NCBI GenBank assembly: GCA_008704415.1
Contig: VXIS01000020.1
Coordinates: 217,811-281,810, forward strand
Direction of reading: 5' to 3'
Length of the DNA: 64,000 bases
Source of the DNA: Sphaerosporella brunnea
Lineage: Eukaryota; Ascomycota; Pezizomycetes; Pezizales; Pyronemataceae
Notes under the pieces: model-generated
Told to the model about the DNA's origin: nothing
The model's input: only the letters and a program-made list of their open reading frames with translations
Databases searched by the model: none
Position numbers and translations under genes: made by a program
Shown: piece by piece, positions 20,301 through 32,253 of the stretch
How the letters are laid out: each line of letters begins with the position of its first letter
Position numbering within the stretch: position 1 is the stretch's first letter

Positions 20301-20748
20301 CAGAAAGTCGATCGGCGGATACGTCTTTCAGATGAATGAGGGATCCATATCCTGGCAAGCGAAGTCACAGACAGTTGTCGCCCTATCGACGTTAGAAGCT
20401 GAATATATCGCCTGCTCGGACGCAACTCGAGAAGCCATCTGGCTTCGACGCCTGCAAGCCGAAATCGATCGACTCGGAGATCCCACGAAATCGACGCCGA
20501 CACCTATAAGCTGCGACAACCAGGGAGCCTTGAAGCTTATAGCCACTGGAGTTCTGAAAGCAAAGACAAAGCACATAGACATCAAGTTCCACCATGCTAG
20601 AGACGAGCAAGAGAAGGGGCACGTCAAGTTCGACTACATAGCATCTGAAGACAACATAGCAGACCTGCTAACGAAAGGCCTTCCGACTCCTCGACACCAA
20701 ATGCTGACTAGCAAGCTTGGACTTTACGAAGTGGAGGACACTACCTAG
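17293..20748 (+). CDS. pol: copia Pol, in frame with Gag across UGA
   Basis: The frame after the Gag UGA stays open to TAG at 20746-20748. Read through, Gag-Pol would be about 1460 residues. Protease: WIIDSGASEHM, catalytic Asp about residue 342, upstream of the first pol ATG at 17410. A 30-residue tandem repeat follows. The pre-integrase zinc region is WHRRLAHLNH with CDIC. Integrase has DLCGPLK, then DNGGGEYNNTEF and NGVAERMIRT (D,D-35-E type). Reverse transcriptase has KARLVIKGYEQ and YVDDILI (about residue 1132). RNase H has DSDWAGSTGSRKSIGGYVF, STLEAEYIA and TKHIDIKFHH. Because the protease lies before any pol ATG, Pol cannot be made as a complete separate product. It must be fused to Gag by readthrough, unless a subgenomic or spliced RNA is used. 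Confidence 0.93.
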   Translation, partial: RLRTSALTASTSLGAEVLLATRPILSTTTWIIDSGASEHMCNDINCFLQKTLAATNYKVKLGDESELSASYVGTAYIDGIPLHHVLLVPEFRLSLVSVSRLDKEGYKSVFSDGKATITDERDRTLFAATEERGLYRIYSKKHDALVTTRSGKKTLPPRDRKHCIRPPDEDISPQETLMGLIPSEDPTRVMRLIASENPSKVTSEKTLMGLIPSEDPTRVMRLIASEDPSKETSEETLMRLTAPRKPAKVTSPHEIDKDLLGSEEAASSVSTQNAAIWHRRLAHLNHASMKKLLGSQIPSLNCDICIIAKQTQKFDRTQQKRATKPYEFIHSDLCGPLKTSIGGASYYIVYIDDLTRYTEVCFLVTKNAPEIISKFKGFQAAIQNKGYSIQRFRCDNGGGEYNNTEFQKVLTDSGIRYEPAPAYTQHKNGVAERMIRTINTKARCMLLDAKLPMRFWAEAVRTAVYLHRRTTTAACSHMTPYEMLFGEKSPLQHLRRFGCIAYKFVPKEQRKDKKFGIRSRPCMMLGYVHDTTKIWRIWDFNRGLHGGAVECSNVVFREDQNGYSTPENDDDDVNFPTDDDDVSESDDNAVTHSRQAANAIIVEKANRGGSDEVDPISLRYEPDPTSLKEAMTSIHKASWIDAMKEEWKSLLDNHTFEFEATPKAIEIATPKAIGSRWVFRTKLNPDGTTKFKARLVIKGYEQVKGIDFNETYAPVSKLSTLRMLLAISAQKGWKIDHMDVKSAFLNPEIDNDNVYMSLPQGIEEVDPSLSSSTVRLRKALYGLKQAPKLWYDNINQFLLSLEFTQSTADPNLYITDKALLLLYVDDILIIHTKQHGSRGDEIKRQLNKRYKMTDLGQVQRFLGLEIGRSSAGITLSQSTYIHSIIRRFDLENAKETASPMDANVDLDNPLCNDKQVSDTTLYQSMVGSLMYAALGTRPDIAFCVTVLSKYNANPLQMHLTAAKRALRYLKKTSKYGLHFPSIEQHNTSIVGFTDSDWAGSTGSRKSIGGYVFQMNEGSISWQAKSQTVVALSTLEAEYIACSDATREAIWLRRLQAEIDRLGDPTKSTPTPISCDNQGALKLIATGVLKAKTKHIDIKFHHARDEQEKGHVKFDYIASEDNIADLLTKGLPTPRHQMLTSKLGLYEVEDTT
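17821..18048 (+). repeat. 90-bp tandem repeat inside pol
   Basis: Two near-identical 90-bp units (17821-17910 and 17911-18000) and a diverged half unit follow each other in frame. Each encodes two short related motifs of the form LMGLIPSEDPTRV and MRLIASE-D/N-PSK. They lie between protease and integrase, where copia elements tolerate length change. Confidence 0.9.
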
Positions 20749-20761
20749 AAAGAGGGGGGGG
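20749..20761 (+). other. Polypurine tract
   Basis: AAAGAGGGGGGGG lies directly between the pol stop codon and the 3' LTR, the usual place for plus-strand priming. Confidence 0.9.
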
Positions 20762-20961
20762 TGTTGGAAAACGAGCTTTCTAGGTGTGACGGGACGAGTG
20801 GATAAGGGTCGAGGTGGGACTGAGTGATATCCAGTGAAGCTGTGAGATGGTGTCTATACGTAGCTAGGCTAGCATGTAAACTAAGCAATATAACCATCGC
20901 TTACCCACCATCCATCTATTCTGACTAAGCTCCATCTCTCTACACGTCCACACTTTTAACA
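20762..20961 (+). repeat. 3' LTR of copia element
   Basis: 200 bp, matching 16098-16297 without a visible difference, followed by the target copy ATTAT. Confidence 0.95.
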
Positions 20962-23900
20962 ATTATTATGGCAGAAAGTGTCAGGTTGAATGTGTGGATA
21001 ACCGCGCGCGCCCTACAGCTATGACCTGGACCCAACGTCAACGCAAAACCCAGCCTTAAGCTTAGGCCCCACCTCCATTGTTGATGGTCGATAACGGCTA
21101 CTAGCAAGTGATACTACCCAGCTTTGACTCGCCCGTCCGCAAATTTACGGTTTTTACCGAAAATATGCGACTGTTTTGTCGACGGGACTACCTAGATAGC
21201 GGATCCCAGCAGTGTATCAGGACGCATGCACGATCCTGATTCCTGAATAATCTTAATCGTTTTAAGACCAATAGTAGGGCATGCTAGGCAATCGTGACAG
21301 TGAGGCAGTCAGGAGAGGAGTAGCCCAAAAAGTTACTGGTGAAGGAAATGCCATGTAGCAAGTTGTTAAGTTGGATTTGTCGGCCAGAAAGTGTCAGGTA
21401 TGTACCTACAGGCACGTATAATACTCGTACACCATAATATGACGCGGCGGCTTGCTTCCTAAAGTAGCTCCGGCAAGAATGGCCGTCTCTTCTTGATAGA
21501 GGCAGTTTACACGATCTTTTCTGTTGTTTGACCAACCGCCCCTCCTCCGCTTCCTCCCTTGGAAATCCCTAGTTTTACTGGTCTGGAGCATATCCCTGTA
21601 CCAAACCATTCCTTAACCTGACGTTCGTGGACCCGTCCGGCACTTTCGCTTGTTACCGTGGCCTCCGTCCGTGACTGCGGATTCGGTGGCGGATGGGCGA
21701 GGGTGAAGTCGGGAACTCGAGGTCGGAGAGTGGCGTTGGCTAGTCGGTGTCTCGGCCCGTGTCTCGGGCTGTCTTCGGGCGAGCGGGTAGGGGCCCTTTC
21801 TGTAGACATTGGGTCCGTGTGCGCCTCATATGTCTTTATCTCTTGCGAGGTGGGCCCTCCCGGAGATGATATATCTAGTGCATGTGAAGGTTGTTCTGAT
21901 TTGTGTCCCGAAGGCGTGCGCTGAGACAAACTGCATCGCGAATCAGCATCATGATGTTCCCAAAGATATCTTTTCCGCCGGCTCGGGTCGAAAATAGCAA
22001 GGGAGGGGGACCGTGAGCAAGCAAGAGAAGTTCGGGAAGTGCAGTTCCAAAAGAAGCTCCAGCCGGCTTTCATTTCGTTCGTCATTATGATCCAGTAGAC
22101 AGGCATGACAGGCATGTAGGATTTGCGCCTGGCGCGCCGACGCAGTGTGTGGCATCCAACCATGGAGACACTTGACTGCAAACTCTTTTATGCACATCGA
22201 AGATCTGGTGGCTGAACCATTTGGGTAGTTAGGTTCGACACGGCGGAATAAGGCTGGGATACGGCATTGGCTTGGGGATTTTGCCAGTCACACCTCACAG
22301 GTTGTCGGCATGCAAAAGAATCAATACCGACCTTCTTAAAATGCGAACTGCTTGCAGCTTATCAAAGCCTTCTCGTGTTTGATTCTCCACCTCATCGATC
22401 AAATCGATCAATCAGGTAGCTACTCAGGCCACGTCCGCGTGGGATGCGTGGTTTTGACTATTCTTAAAAGAACCGTGCGCTGACCGAAAACGAGGGAAAA
22501 AGCACCTGTCCAAGGACCTCTAAGCTGGAAAAAAAACCCCAGCAGGGTTTGGTGCATCACCGGTCAGCACTCGCACAAACGGTCCATTGGGGTGCTTGAG
22601 GCCTTTTCGCCAGCAAGCAGTATTTTACCAGGAGGTTGCCGTCGGCATGGCTAAACTGAAGTCGGGGTGATATTCTTCCCGGATGGTAGCCACTTCCGCG
22701 GTCTGTGAATCATCGCACCCATCGCATCTTGCATTCATTTCCGAACAGGAGTTGCCCAGAGCCGCTGTGAAATATCTCCCTCATTGCCCGTCCGTCGCCG
22801 TGCCCTCCAGGCACATCGACAGTTACCGGCACCGCCTGATAAGGTGACCGCGATTAATCCCTCAGGGCCGTCAACAAAAACTCCGGGGTTTCTAACGGAG
22901 GTTCAACTGCGACGCCGAAGCCTGATAGAGTAGGTCCTTCCTGCCCAACCTTGTGCCGCGGTTTAAAAAACTAAGCAATATGTACATCCCATGCAGTCTT
23001 TCTTTTTGGGGATCCCCTGCTCGCCAAAAGGCTTGTTTGCGTCTACCGCTGGCAAAATGCAACGCGTATCATCTGCATTGGCGCCTCGGTCGGGATGTAG
23101 TTGCAGTTGAGTGCGTGGCTTGCTTGCATAATATTAGATGTGTTCGGTGTAGGTAAGGTAATCGGTTGGGTCAAAGGACTGCCAAGAGGCAGAGGTGGTT
23201 GGGCGGAAGGGATGCCCAGGCACAGCAAAAGCTTGGGCGCGGGTACGTAGGGACCCACCCCATTGACGGGTTTTCGGTGGCGAGATGCTTCTTTGGATTT
23301 CTCGGGCTTCTCGGATCGGAAAGCTTGTGTCGCACTGGGAAAGAGACCGGATCGGTACCTACATAGACGAGAAGAAAACCGCAACTTTTAGGCATGCACC
23401 CCAAGCATAAGCGGAGCGAGCAGTATCTTCATGAGCAGCTCCCGGACACAATTCAACTAGGCCGAAGCGCAGAGTTTTCAGGTGGTATCCAGGCCCGCGA
23501 CTGTTGGGACATGACTCCGTTCCCCGCATGTCTTATCGAATATCTACTACCCCACAACAGAAGACGTATGCATGACATTCATTCGCATTCGGCCTAAATG
23601 CCACGGGCTTGAGTTTCGGCAGTGCTGCCGGTGCACACACACACACATTTAAAAGGGGTGTCGGCGTTGAATCCCAGGCTTTGTGCTGCAGAGGCAGGTA
23701 ACATCAACAATCGTTTGTCGATCCTCCAGCGCTTGCAGTAGAGTAATAATAATACGGCCGCGCCGCCACTGAGAGCTCGCCGGCGTGTAGAGCGCTGGCC
23801 ACGGCGCGGCGCGTGCACGGTGTCGATAACGGTGAACAGGGTGGGGGTGTTCATCGGCTCGGGGCCGGTAGGGGGGGATGCTGTATGCGACGATCCGCGT

Positions 23901-25973
23901 CGTCTCTCCAGGAGGCACAGACACGCAGGATGGCCGAGAAATTTGGAAGGTTTGCTTGGGAGTCGCAGGATAATTTGCAACCGGAAAACAAAACAAAGCA
24001 TTCCAACACATACCCGAAAAAGGGTTCACGGCGGCTTAGCTCACGGTGACGAGATTTCCTTTTTGGCAGCGTTGTCTGGTGATCGTGGGCTTGAGTCCGA
24101 CTCCCGAGAGATGGGCCATCAGATAAGATAAGTCGCAATCTCCGACGTAGTACAAGGCATGCATCGTCTCGCTCGACCTGGTGCTGCACCACAGAAGCAA
24201 TTGCTTTTTTCCAATCCCTCATCGGTTTTTTTCTTCAGAACTGACGGGCAAATTTCCAGCAAGGAGTGCGTGCGAAAGCAGTTTGTTTCGAGGACCTTAC
24301 ATAGGGAGATCAATCAGGATCCATCATGTCTGGTGGCGATCGCTCTGCTCACCGTTCCCAGAAGCCTTGGTTTGGCCAGCTGGGATGCCGCACGAGTGTC
24401 CTCCGCGGAAAATGCAGCACCTCCCTGAGGGTCCCTCCCTCCCTCCGCCGCGAGAGTCGGAAGTGGTGCCACGATCGGCATCACTCGAGGGTCGGGAGCA
24501 GGGCTCCCTCACAGCGGCTCTGCCGGACTGACAGCGCTTCGGCGCCGATTGTTCTAGAGTTTCTAGAAGCGGTTTCTTCCGTCGGCCTTTCATGGCGCCG
24601 GTAGCGGAACGCGAGGCGTCTTCCTGCGAGGCTGCAGTGCAATTTTCAGTCCGACCCCCCTGTCAGCCAATAAATGCCACGCCTTTCGCCAGAAGATGAT
24701 GTCACCAACAGTCTCCAGAGTCCAGAGCAGAAAGAGATTGAGGCCGAAGCAGGAGCCGGAAGATGGGACGTGCTCTTCACACCTCCATCAAAAAAACCAG
24801 TCTTTTTTTTTTTTTTTTTTTTTTTCTTTCTTTTTTGTGGGCCGCGCCGGCAACCTTGTCAAGCGTCTGGTCAACCAACGTTACATTTGCAGCCGTATAC
24901 TCCTGCGTGTTATCATAGATGTGCAGCATGGGGGAGCTGAGATGATGCGTCCCTCTAATGAAGAGGCACCGGGATCGGGTGTGGATGCACTTATATCAAG
25001 TGCTTCAAGATACCTGCTTTGAAAGCTTTGTCGCGAGCTCTGCGGACCCAAGGGGCTTCGCCGGGCCGCTTGGACGGCGCTGATGTGCACGAAGAACTGT
25101 ATACCGGAAGCGTATCCATATTCGGGTCCCGATGTCTCCTCCCGGCTATATCGATGCTCATGCCCAGCGTTCCTCGTTGATTAATCAGCAAAGTCTCAAG
25201 TTCGTTCGCTGCCCGCCCCCCCTCCAATCCTCGTCCATATCGGCCACCACATTCGTCCTGTCACCAATCCTTGCCCCTCTGCGAATTGGCCCAAATACTC
25301 ATCTAGTGTCTGTGGCCACACGACGGAGCTAGCGAGTTAAATAATCGGCTCAGAACGCGCACCGGTGATTGGCCATCCGTCCCCAAGCACCGATTATGTC
25401 TTGTACCTTTTTCTATCCTTCTATCCTCTCCGAATCCGTACATCTCTCGACTGAACGTCTCTTGACCGCTTCCTTGCCGCTCAAGATCTTTCAACCGTAG
25501 CCAAATCTCTTCGGCGCACCCTCTCCCCCCTCCCCCCTCCCCCCCAACCCACATTAAGCCTACATTTCTTACAATAAATAAATAAAATCCAGCAGCCACC
25601 CGCCCCGCGTCCAATCAATTTCATATTCCCACACTCGATAATTTGCCCTCCGTCGCCAGTCGTCGTCATCGTCGCCCTCTCTGGACTTAAGCAAACTTTG
25701 ATCCTGGAAGCGTCTCATCTGGATCATTCTTACTGCTGGGAATTCAGAAACTACATCTGGTAGCAGTGAGCCCGGCCATCTGCAAGCAACCCCCCTCCCT
25801 CCCGGCATACCCCTCCTGGGCGATTCATGCTTTTTTGAAGCCTGGCATCCCAACACCAACACATATCAGAGCAAGAACGCCTCATCCTGTGGATCGGCCC
25901 ACATACCAAAATTCCCGGCTTTCCTCCACTTCCGGCTCTCTCAACAGAGGACCGATCTGTCCGAACCTATACA
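20962..25973. other. 5-kb gene-free region upstream of regulator 1
   Basis: No convincing gene. The longest frame (minus 21507-22181) is compositionally unlike a conserved protein. A 15-bp sequence at 20972-20986 recurs directly at 21385-21399. There is a T-run at 24800-24825 and C/T-rich DNA at 25490-25560. The last kilobase probably holds the promoter and long 5' leader of the Zn2Cys6 gene at 25974. Confidence 0.4.
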
Positions 25974-28900
25974 ATGAATCATCAATACATGCACGAACGA
26001 GCGTCGCCGCAGCAGCTCTTCTCGGCAGGAGACCCATTTGTACCGCTTTTGGCCTCGACTCATTCTTCTCCGAGGGGTTTCGACGAGGATACCAACATGA
26101 TGGTCAGCGGAGCTGGTTGGCAACAAAGTGTTATGGCGCCTCCGTTGCCTACGGCGCCGACCTCCGTTGCAGGCAGCAGTAATGCATCCTCCGTACCAAC
26201 GAAAACTCCGGTAATGCCGCAGATGCAGAAGAGAAGAAGAGTCACTCGCGCATGCGATGAGTGCCGCCGGAAAAAGATAAAGTGTGATGGAAAACAGCCA
26301 TGTTCGCATTGTACAATCTATAGCTATGGTTCGTCGGCGAAATTTCGTAGTTTTTGATTTTGCGTAAAACAAGTATGTTCCGTTACTGATTGAAGATTCC
26401 CTGCGTAGAATGCACATACGATCAACCGTCAAACAGGCGTCGAAATCCGCCGCCCATGTACACCGAACACCTTGAACAGCAAGTTCAGGCATTAAAAACA
26501 TTGTTGAAGTCCGTTGCACCCGACTTGGACGTGGATAGCCCGGATTTCGACCCAGCGAAGTTGCCTGCTGCCGCCCAGGCCGTCCTTACCCGGACGCAGG
26601 TCGCCAGACCGAATGGCCAGAGTGCAAGCAGTGCTCAACGATCAGGAGCCCCAGCGGGCAAAGATACGCTGTTGGACGTTATGGTTGAGTCAACTGGAAA
26701 ACTGGACATTGACCAGGCCTCGCATGTGGTGGAATATCATGGCCAATCGTCTGGGATGGCGTTTTTGGGACGCCTCAACGGCTCCGCATTCGGCGGCAAG
26801 CTCAGTGAAGTCAGGCTGGAGAAAACGCCGGTCTCCAGGACGACAACGCAGGATCAATCGCCGCAATCACGATCATCGGCATCACCGCAAGACAATCTTC
26901 CGGACATCACCTTATTTCCCGTAAAGAAGGAAAAAGCGATCGAGTTGGTGGAAACATGCCTGGACAAGGCATGTGTGTTGATGCGGTTCGTCCACAAGCC
27001 AACTTTCATGGCTATGACGGATCGCCTTTATAAACTACGCCCGGAAGACTACGAGGACGACGAGAACACTTTCCTGCCTCTGTTTTACTTAGCTCTGGCG
27101 GTAGGATGTCTGTTCTTGGAAGGAGACGAAAACTATAACAAAGAATCGTGAGACACAAGTCGCAAAAGTAAAGAATACCCCAACTGACCGCTCACAGGTC
27201 CATGAAATTCTTCACCGCAGGCCGTCGAATGATTGAAATGACGGATATCCGCGATATCTTTTCGCTACAGGCCGTTCTATTCATGACAATCTACCTTCAG
27301 TCCTCCACGAGAATGTCGACCTGTTACTCCTACGTCGGGATCGCTTTGTCGGCGGCTGTACGGATGGGCATGCACAGATCAATACCTGACGCCATGTTCG
27401 ATCCTATAGAAAGAGAAGTGAGGAAAAGAATATTTTGGACCTGTTGGAAGATGGACACATATGTTGGCGCGATCCTTGGTCTTCCGAAAGGGATAGCACC
27501 CGAAGACATTGACCAGGAAATGCCGCAGGCAGTGGATGACGGAAACATCACCAAAGAAGGAATAAAACCAATGCCGGAGGGTCAGGTCTCGACCATGGCT
27601 GCTGCAAATGCGCACACCAGATTGTTACGCATCATGGCAAAGACTGTTGTGTACATTTACCCATTAAAGGGAGTGGAAGCCAGTGTGACTGGCAACAATA
27701 ATGGATATGGCGTGAGCTATACAAAGCTGAAGGAGATTGAGGGAGACCTTCAACAGTGGTTGGATGAATTACCCCCGATTCTGAAGCCTGGAAAAGACAC
27801 GCCAAGATATTTCCTCAAGTGCGCAGTCACCTCGCGATATGCATATAGTGGACACAGCTAACCGCTTTAGGTGTCAATTCCTGCTCAAGATGTCTTTTGC
27901 CCATGTACAAATGATGCTCTACCGGCCTTTCGTTCATTACATTGTGCAGGCTAAGCATTGCGGCGACGAAAGATACGCGATTGCATCGGCATGTGTCAAT
28001 GTGGCAAGAAAAATCGTTCACACCAGCGAGGAGATGCGGAAGAACGGACTTTTGAATGGTGCATACTGGTTCACCATCTATACCACGTTCTTCTCAATAA
28101 TCACCTTAATATACTATGTCACGGTAAACCCGCCGGATTCAACTTCGCAAGCGGTTTTGGAGGATGCCAAGGTCGGCATAGAATGTCTAAGTAGTATCAG
28201 CGGAACGAGCCCTGCATCTAAGCGCTGCACAACAGTTTTGAACGTATGTAACGACGCCAGGTTCTGTTTGATGTATGCTAACTAGTCCGCAGCCAATCTT
28301 CAAAGAAGCAGCTGAGAAGTTCAACGGCAACTTTGAAAAGATTGCCGCCCCTCGAAAGAAACGGGCGCGAGCTGGATCGAATGCTGAGGGTGATGATGGG
28401 GAGTATTCGCCCACCCTGAATGGACATTCCACGCCAGGTACGAACTCCCCAAGCGAATCTGCAACCCATTCCCCAACGCGTCGTCTGTGGGCCACCCCCG
28501 TATCGCCGGCGGAGGGAAACAAATGCCCCAACAGTAAACATCTCTCGACTCCTGGGTTTATGAATAGAACAAGCTCTGACAATTTTTTCTGCAAAACAGA
28601 TTACGGCACGCAACCACCTGAGACGCTGGCCCGGCAGTCCAAAACATTGTCCTATCTTTCCAATGGCAGCTTGTCGGATCAGAATGGCATGTGTCCGTCC
28701 CAGGATCTGTTCAATTTTGTTCCACACAACATGGGCCCGGCAATGCAGCAACAACAACAGTTTGTGAAAAGCGAAGCGGCTAGCCAGTTGAACTCGCCTA
28801 TCTACCCATCGGTTACCGCGACGATGTCCCCGAGCGATTCCTTCAGCGCTCTTGAAGGGAATCCTCTTGGCCCCGTGCCTCCATACCTTCTCCAGAACCA

Positions 28901-29096
28901 CCAAGCAATGATAGAAGACATGGGTATGGGTTCTGGTAGCCAGATGCAAGGACAGCAGATAGATAACGGAAGTATCGATCAACCTATGCCCAACCAGTTC
29001 TTCATGACGAATAGCGGAGGAGATGGCTCGGTACCGAACTTCTGGAGAGACGAATGGGGCGACATCTTGTTGCCAACCAACTACCGGAGCGCTTGA
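25974..29096 (+). CDS. Zn2Cys6 transcription factor with fungal_trans domain (regulator 1)
   Basis: Five exons, join(25974..26328,26409..27147,27198..27818,27871..28243,28293..29096), give 963 residues with consistent phases. The zinc cluster after [12 protein letters not shown] has Cys94, 97, 104, 110, 113 and 120, spaced C-x2-C-x6-C-x6-C-x2-C-x6-C. The first intron falls just before the last Cys. A short linker and coiled-coil-like segment follow ([19 protein letters not shown]). The middle-homology (fungal_trans) region spans about 350-520, with [18 protein letters not shown] and [20 protein letters not shown] long C-terminal Ser/Pro/Gln-rich tail ([24 protein letters not shown]) looks like an activation region. 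It is a nuclear DNA-binding regulator, probably binding CGG triplets. I cannot assign the pathway. Confidence 0.92.
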
Positions 29097-32000
29097 GAGC
29101 CTATGTTCAGGGGACGTCTATGCTTTGCCTGGCGGCCCGGGACGATTACGAGTGGAAATTGGAGCTGAGGGTTCCGCCGGAACCCCTATATCTTCGAGGG
29201 CTGTACGTGGGGGCTCTGGGGTTTTAGCCTAACCTCCAAGGGATTGGCCTGTGATATCTTTTTCTTTCGATTTCTTCAGACGTTTCTACACTTTGTCTCG
29301 GTGTTTTGGTGCAGGGTGACTAGCTTTGGGTATGGGGTTTTTGGTTTATCGGCTGATTGTTTCACTTCATTTAGAGGGTTTATGGTGTCCATCTCTTTTC
29401 ATTTTTCCTTTGTCTTTTTTGGATCGTATGTGTGTACATACTTTTGAGCAGGGGATGACGGTACGCGTACTTGGATGGTACTATGCATGCATGTTATATG
29501 CGGAATGTAAATTTTTTAACAAATGCAGGTGATGAGAATTAATATTGTTTACTCGTCAATAAAACCTAACTAGCGTGGGTGCTCAGCCGCCTGCTACTAG
29601 AATAGTAGATCAGCTTATTGCACCGATAGCAGCAGCAGCAGCCTTTCTATTCTATCGGGAGGAACTGGACGCTTTTGGCCGCTGGGGGCCACGTCATGGG
29701 TGGGGTTTTTTTCTTTTTTTTGTGGGGGGGGAGGGGCGGTATTTTGATTTACGCAGGGGTATATTGTTTTTGTTTTTGTCATGTTGCTATGCCACTCACT
29801 CATTTACTCACTCACTTCTATCTGGTAGGGGCTGTTGTTGCGGCTGTTCGCGGGGAGACTGAGCTGCTGAGGAAGAGCTGTTTATGGGTATACCCCTTTT
29901 CTGTAACAGTTGCAGTGACGGTACGCGCTGACAATTGACTTCAGTATTGTAGCATAGTGAGTGTGTAACGGGGCGGAACAGACGATGATTAGAGATGGGT
30001 GGATAGATGGGTGGATAATAGACTCAACCAATTATTTTCCCACGATCCATTCGCTATGTGATGTGTGCTACGAACATAGCAAGCAAGAAGACCCGGCCAC
30101 CACCACCGCCACCCGTTGGAGAAACAATTGCATTTGTACACACACACACACACACACACGGCTAATGCTAATGGATATTAGGAGTGGAGTGGGGGAGCAG
30201 AACGGGGGGGAACTGAGGCCTCGGGAGTTGAAGGGTTGGCGGAGCAGTTGTTGGCAAGGTTTGGTTTGGTTGGCTTCGGATCCGCGGTGGGTAGGGGGGT
30301 GCTTTTCACTCGCGCTCACTCGGAGAATCTTCAACGAAATCAATGTGCTCCAGGCGGAGAGGCCGGGGGAGGGGGCTACGGGATGATATCGTTAAGGCCG
30401 CGGACAGGATTTGGACGGCGGTCTGCCATAATCTACATAGGTTGCATACGGACAATAAACTTGATTACACACACACACGCACACGCACACGTACTCACTC
30501 GGTCCATGTCTACTGGTAATATACCGGCTTCTCTTCCTTCTTCTTTTTCACCTTCTTCTTCTGCTTCTAAATCTTTTGATGGTAGTTTAAGAGTAGACCT
30601 CTGCCTGGCATGGTCCCAAAACCGAATTCTATAATTCTTCCTTTAATGTCAACGACAAACTGGGTGATTGAGATACGCATCTCGCGCGCATTGCCCCTCC
30701 CCCCCCTCTGCAAGTCTTTCAATGAAACATAACATATCTCCAGCTACAACCTCAAGGAAGGGATATCTATGGGGGGGCGGGGGCATTACTTACCAGCCAG
30801 CGGCAACTCAAAAATGCACCCCTTCACTGCGGTAAGACGACACCGTACGACCAAACCAAATCAACCAAACCAGCCAGCTCCTTAGCGAGATATCCCCGCA
30901 TCAACCCGTCACCATCCTGCCGAGTAACCAACTTTATGCGCCATAACTCGGGAACTGTACATGTGTTTGCACGAGTTACTGGTTGAGGATCATGATCAAC
31001 GGGCCATCCATCCATCGTCGAGGAGGCGCGGCGGAGCTGCAAGCTTAAGCGCCCTGCACATGCAACTGCCTCATCATCATCGATATCCTTCAACGTCCTC
31101 CAAGCCCAAGTATCTTCTGTTTATGCCAACCTCCTCCCCCCCCCCCCCAGCCCTATGCGATGAAGACAACGCAATCAATCAGGTTCTTGCAAGCCAAGCC
31201 AAGCCAAGATCCAGGGTTGCAATTGTGGGGAGATAATCCTATAGTTTTGGAGGATGGAATAAGGGAAACATGAACGAAAACCCATCTCTGGAGCTGGTTT
31301 CTAGGCCTAGGTATTCCGGGGTTGTCCCGTCTTGTCTGCTCAATATGCGTTGCAGGCAAGCCAACTTTTTTTACAAAAAAAAACTCCAGCCCACTCCCGC
31401 TCCCGCTCCAGATCCCCCGCAATTCGCGGCCTCAAACTCCCGACACAAAACACAATCAATCACTCAGCCCCCCCCCCAACCAGCAAGAATGTGGCGGGTG
31501 AGTGACAGTCCATGATTTATGACCGTGATCACAGCTCACATACTCCTTTCATCCCAAAAAGAGCTGATCCATTCCATTCCACTCATTTCCATTCCTTCGA
31601 CTCCTCGGCCACGAAGAAAAAAACCCTCAAAAAAAAAAAAAAAAGCGCCAAAAGAACATCAAATCAAAACTAATGAAAAGAGCAACCAATCCCAAGCCAA
31701 ATCCAAAGAGTCCAAGTCCCATCCATTGTTCGCAAAAGAAGGAAAAAAAAGAGGCAGCTAAAAGCGCACAAAATAAAGAGGCAGCACAATCATCCTGAAG
31801 AAGTGTGAAAAATGAAAAAGAACGCTGAATGTGAACCATACATTGGACACAACAGACCATCCATGTTGTACAACACGCCCTTCTGACTCAACCTCCGTCC
31901 CCCCAACACAAACTACCTCTGCCCCCGCGGCGGAATACCACCGCCGGACACTGGACTTCTCTTTCTCCCCCCATCAATAAGCTATGAGGAGCAAGTAGTA

Positions 32001-32253
32001 TGTACAAAATGAATTGCTTTCGGCAGAAGCAGCAGTTCTCAATTTGCATCATAAAGCACACACACACAGACACCCGTGCTGACAGGAGGAGGAAGCGTGA
32101 AAAAAAAAAAAAAAAGACGAAATCCTAGCGATTTTCACAAAAAGATTTCTTCTATCCTGGTATCAATCGCTGGGCCAGCGCAATCTACCATTTTGATATG
32201 CTATCTAACCAAGACAGCTTTTATTTCCCCCATCATGTCGAGTGTTCTGCGGT
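29097..32253. other. Intergenic, low complexity
   Basis: No gene is supported. The first few hundred bases are the T-rich 3' region of regulator 1. (CA)n runs occur near 30137-30160 and 30469-30490. A-runs and C-runs are common between 31130 and 32120, and the last part is the 3' flank of the minus-strand orphan gene. Confidence 0.4.

Larger units (their letters stand above)
16098..20961 (+). mobile_element. Full-length Ty1/copia LTR retrotransposon
   Basis: The element is 4864 bp long. It is bounded by two 200-bp LTRs starting TGTTGG and ending AACA, and flanked by the target copies ATTAT (16093-16097 and 20962-20966). In order it has LTR, primer-binding site, gag, in-frame UGA, pol (protease, integrase, reverse transcriptase, RNase H), polypurine tract and LTR. 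Integrase before reverse transcriptase places it in Ty1/copia (Pseudoviridae). By eye the LTRs are identical, so insertion was recent. Apart from the gag-pol UGA there is no stop or frameshift, so it may be autonomous. It sits in a block already rich in older transposon remains. Confidence 0.96.

Noticed and set aside
21507..22181. 224-codon minus-strand frame
   Set aside because: No conserved motif, erratic composition, and it sits in repeat-rich DNA right of the copia element.
28278..28982. 234-codon antisense frame over regulator 1
   Set aside because: It lies fully inside the last exon of the Zn2Cys6 gene and has no recognisable motif.
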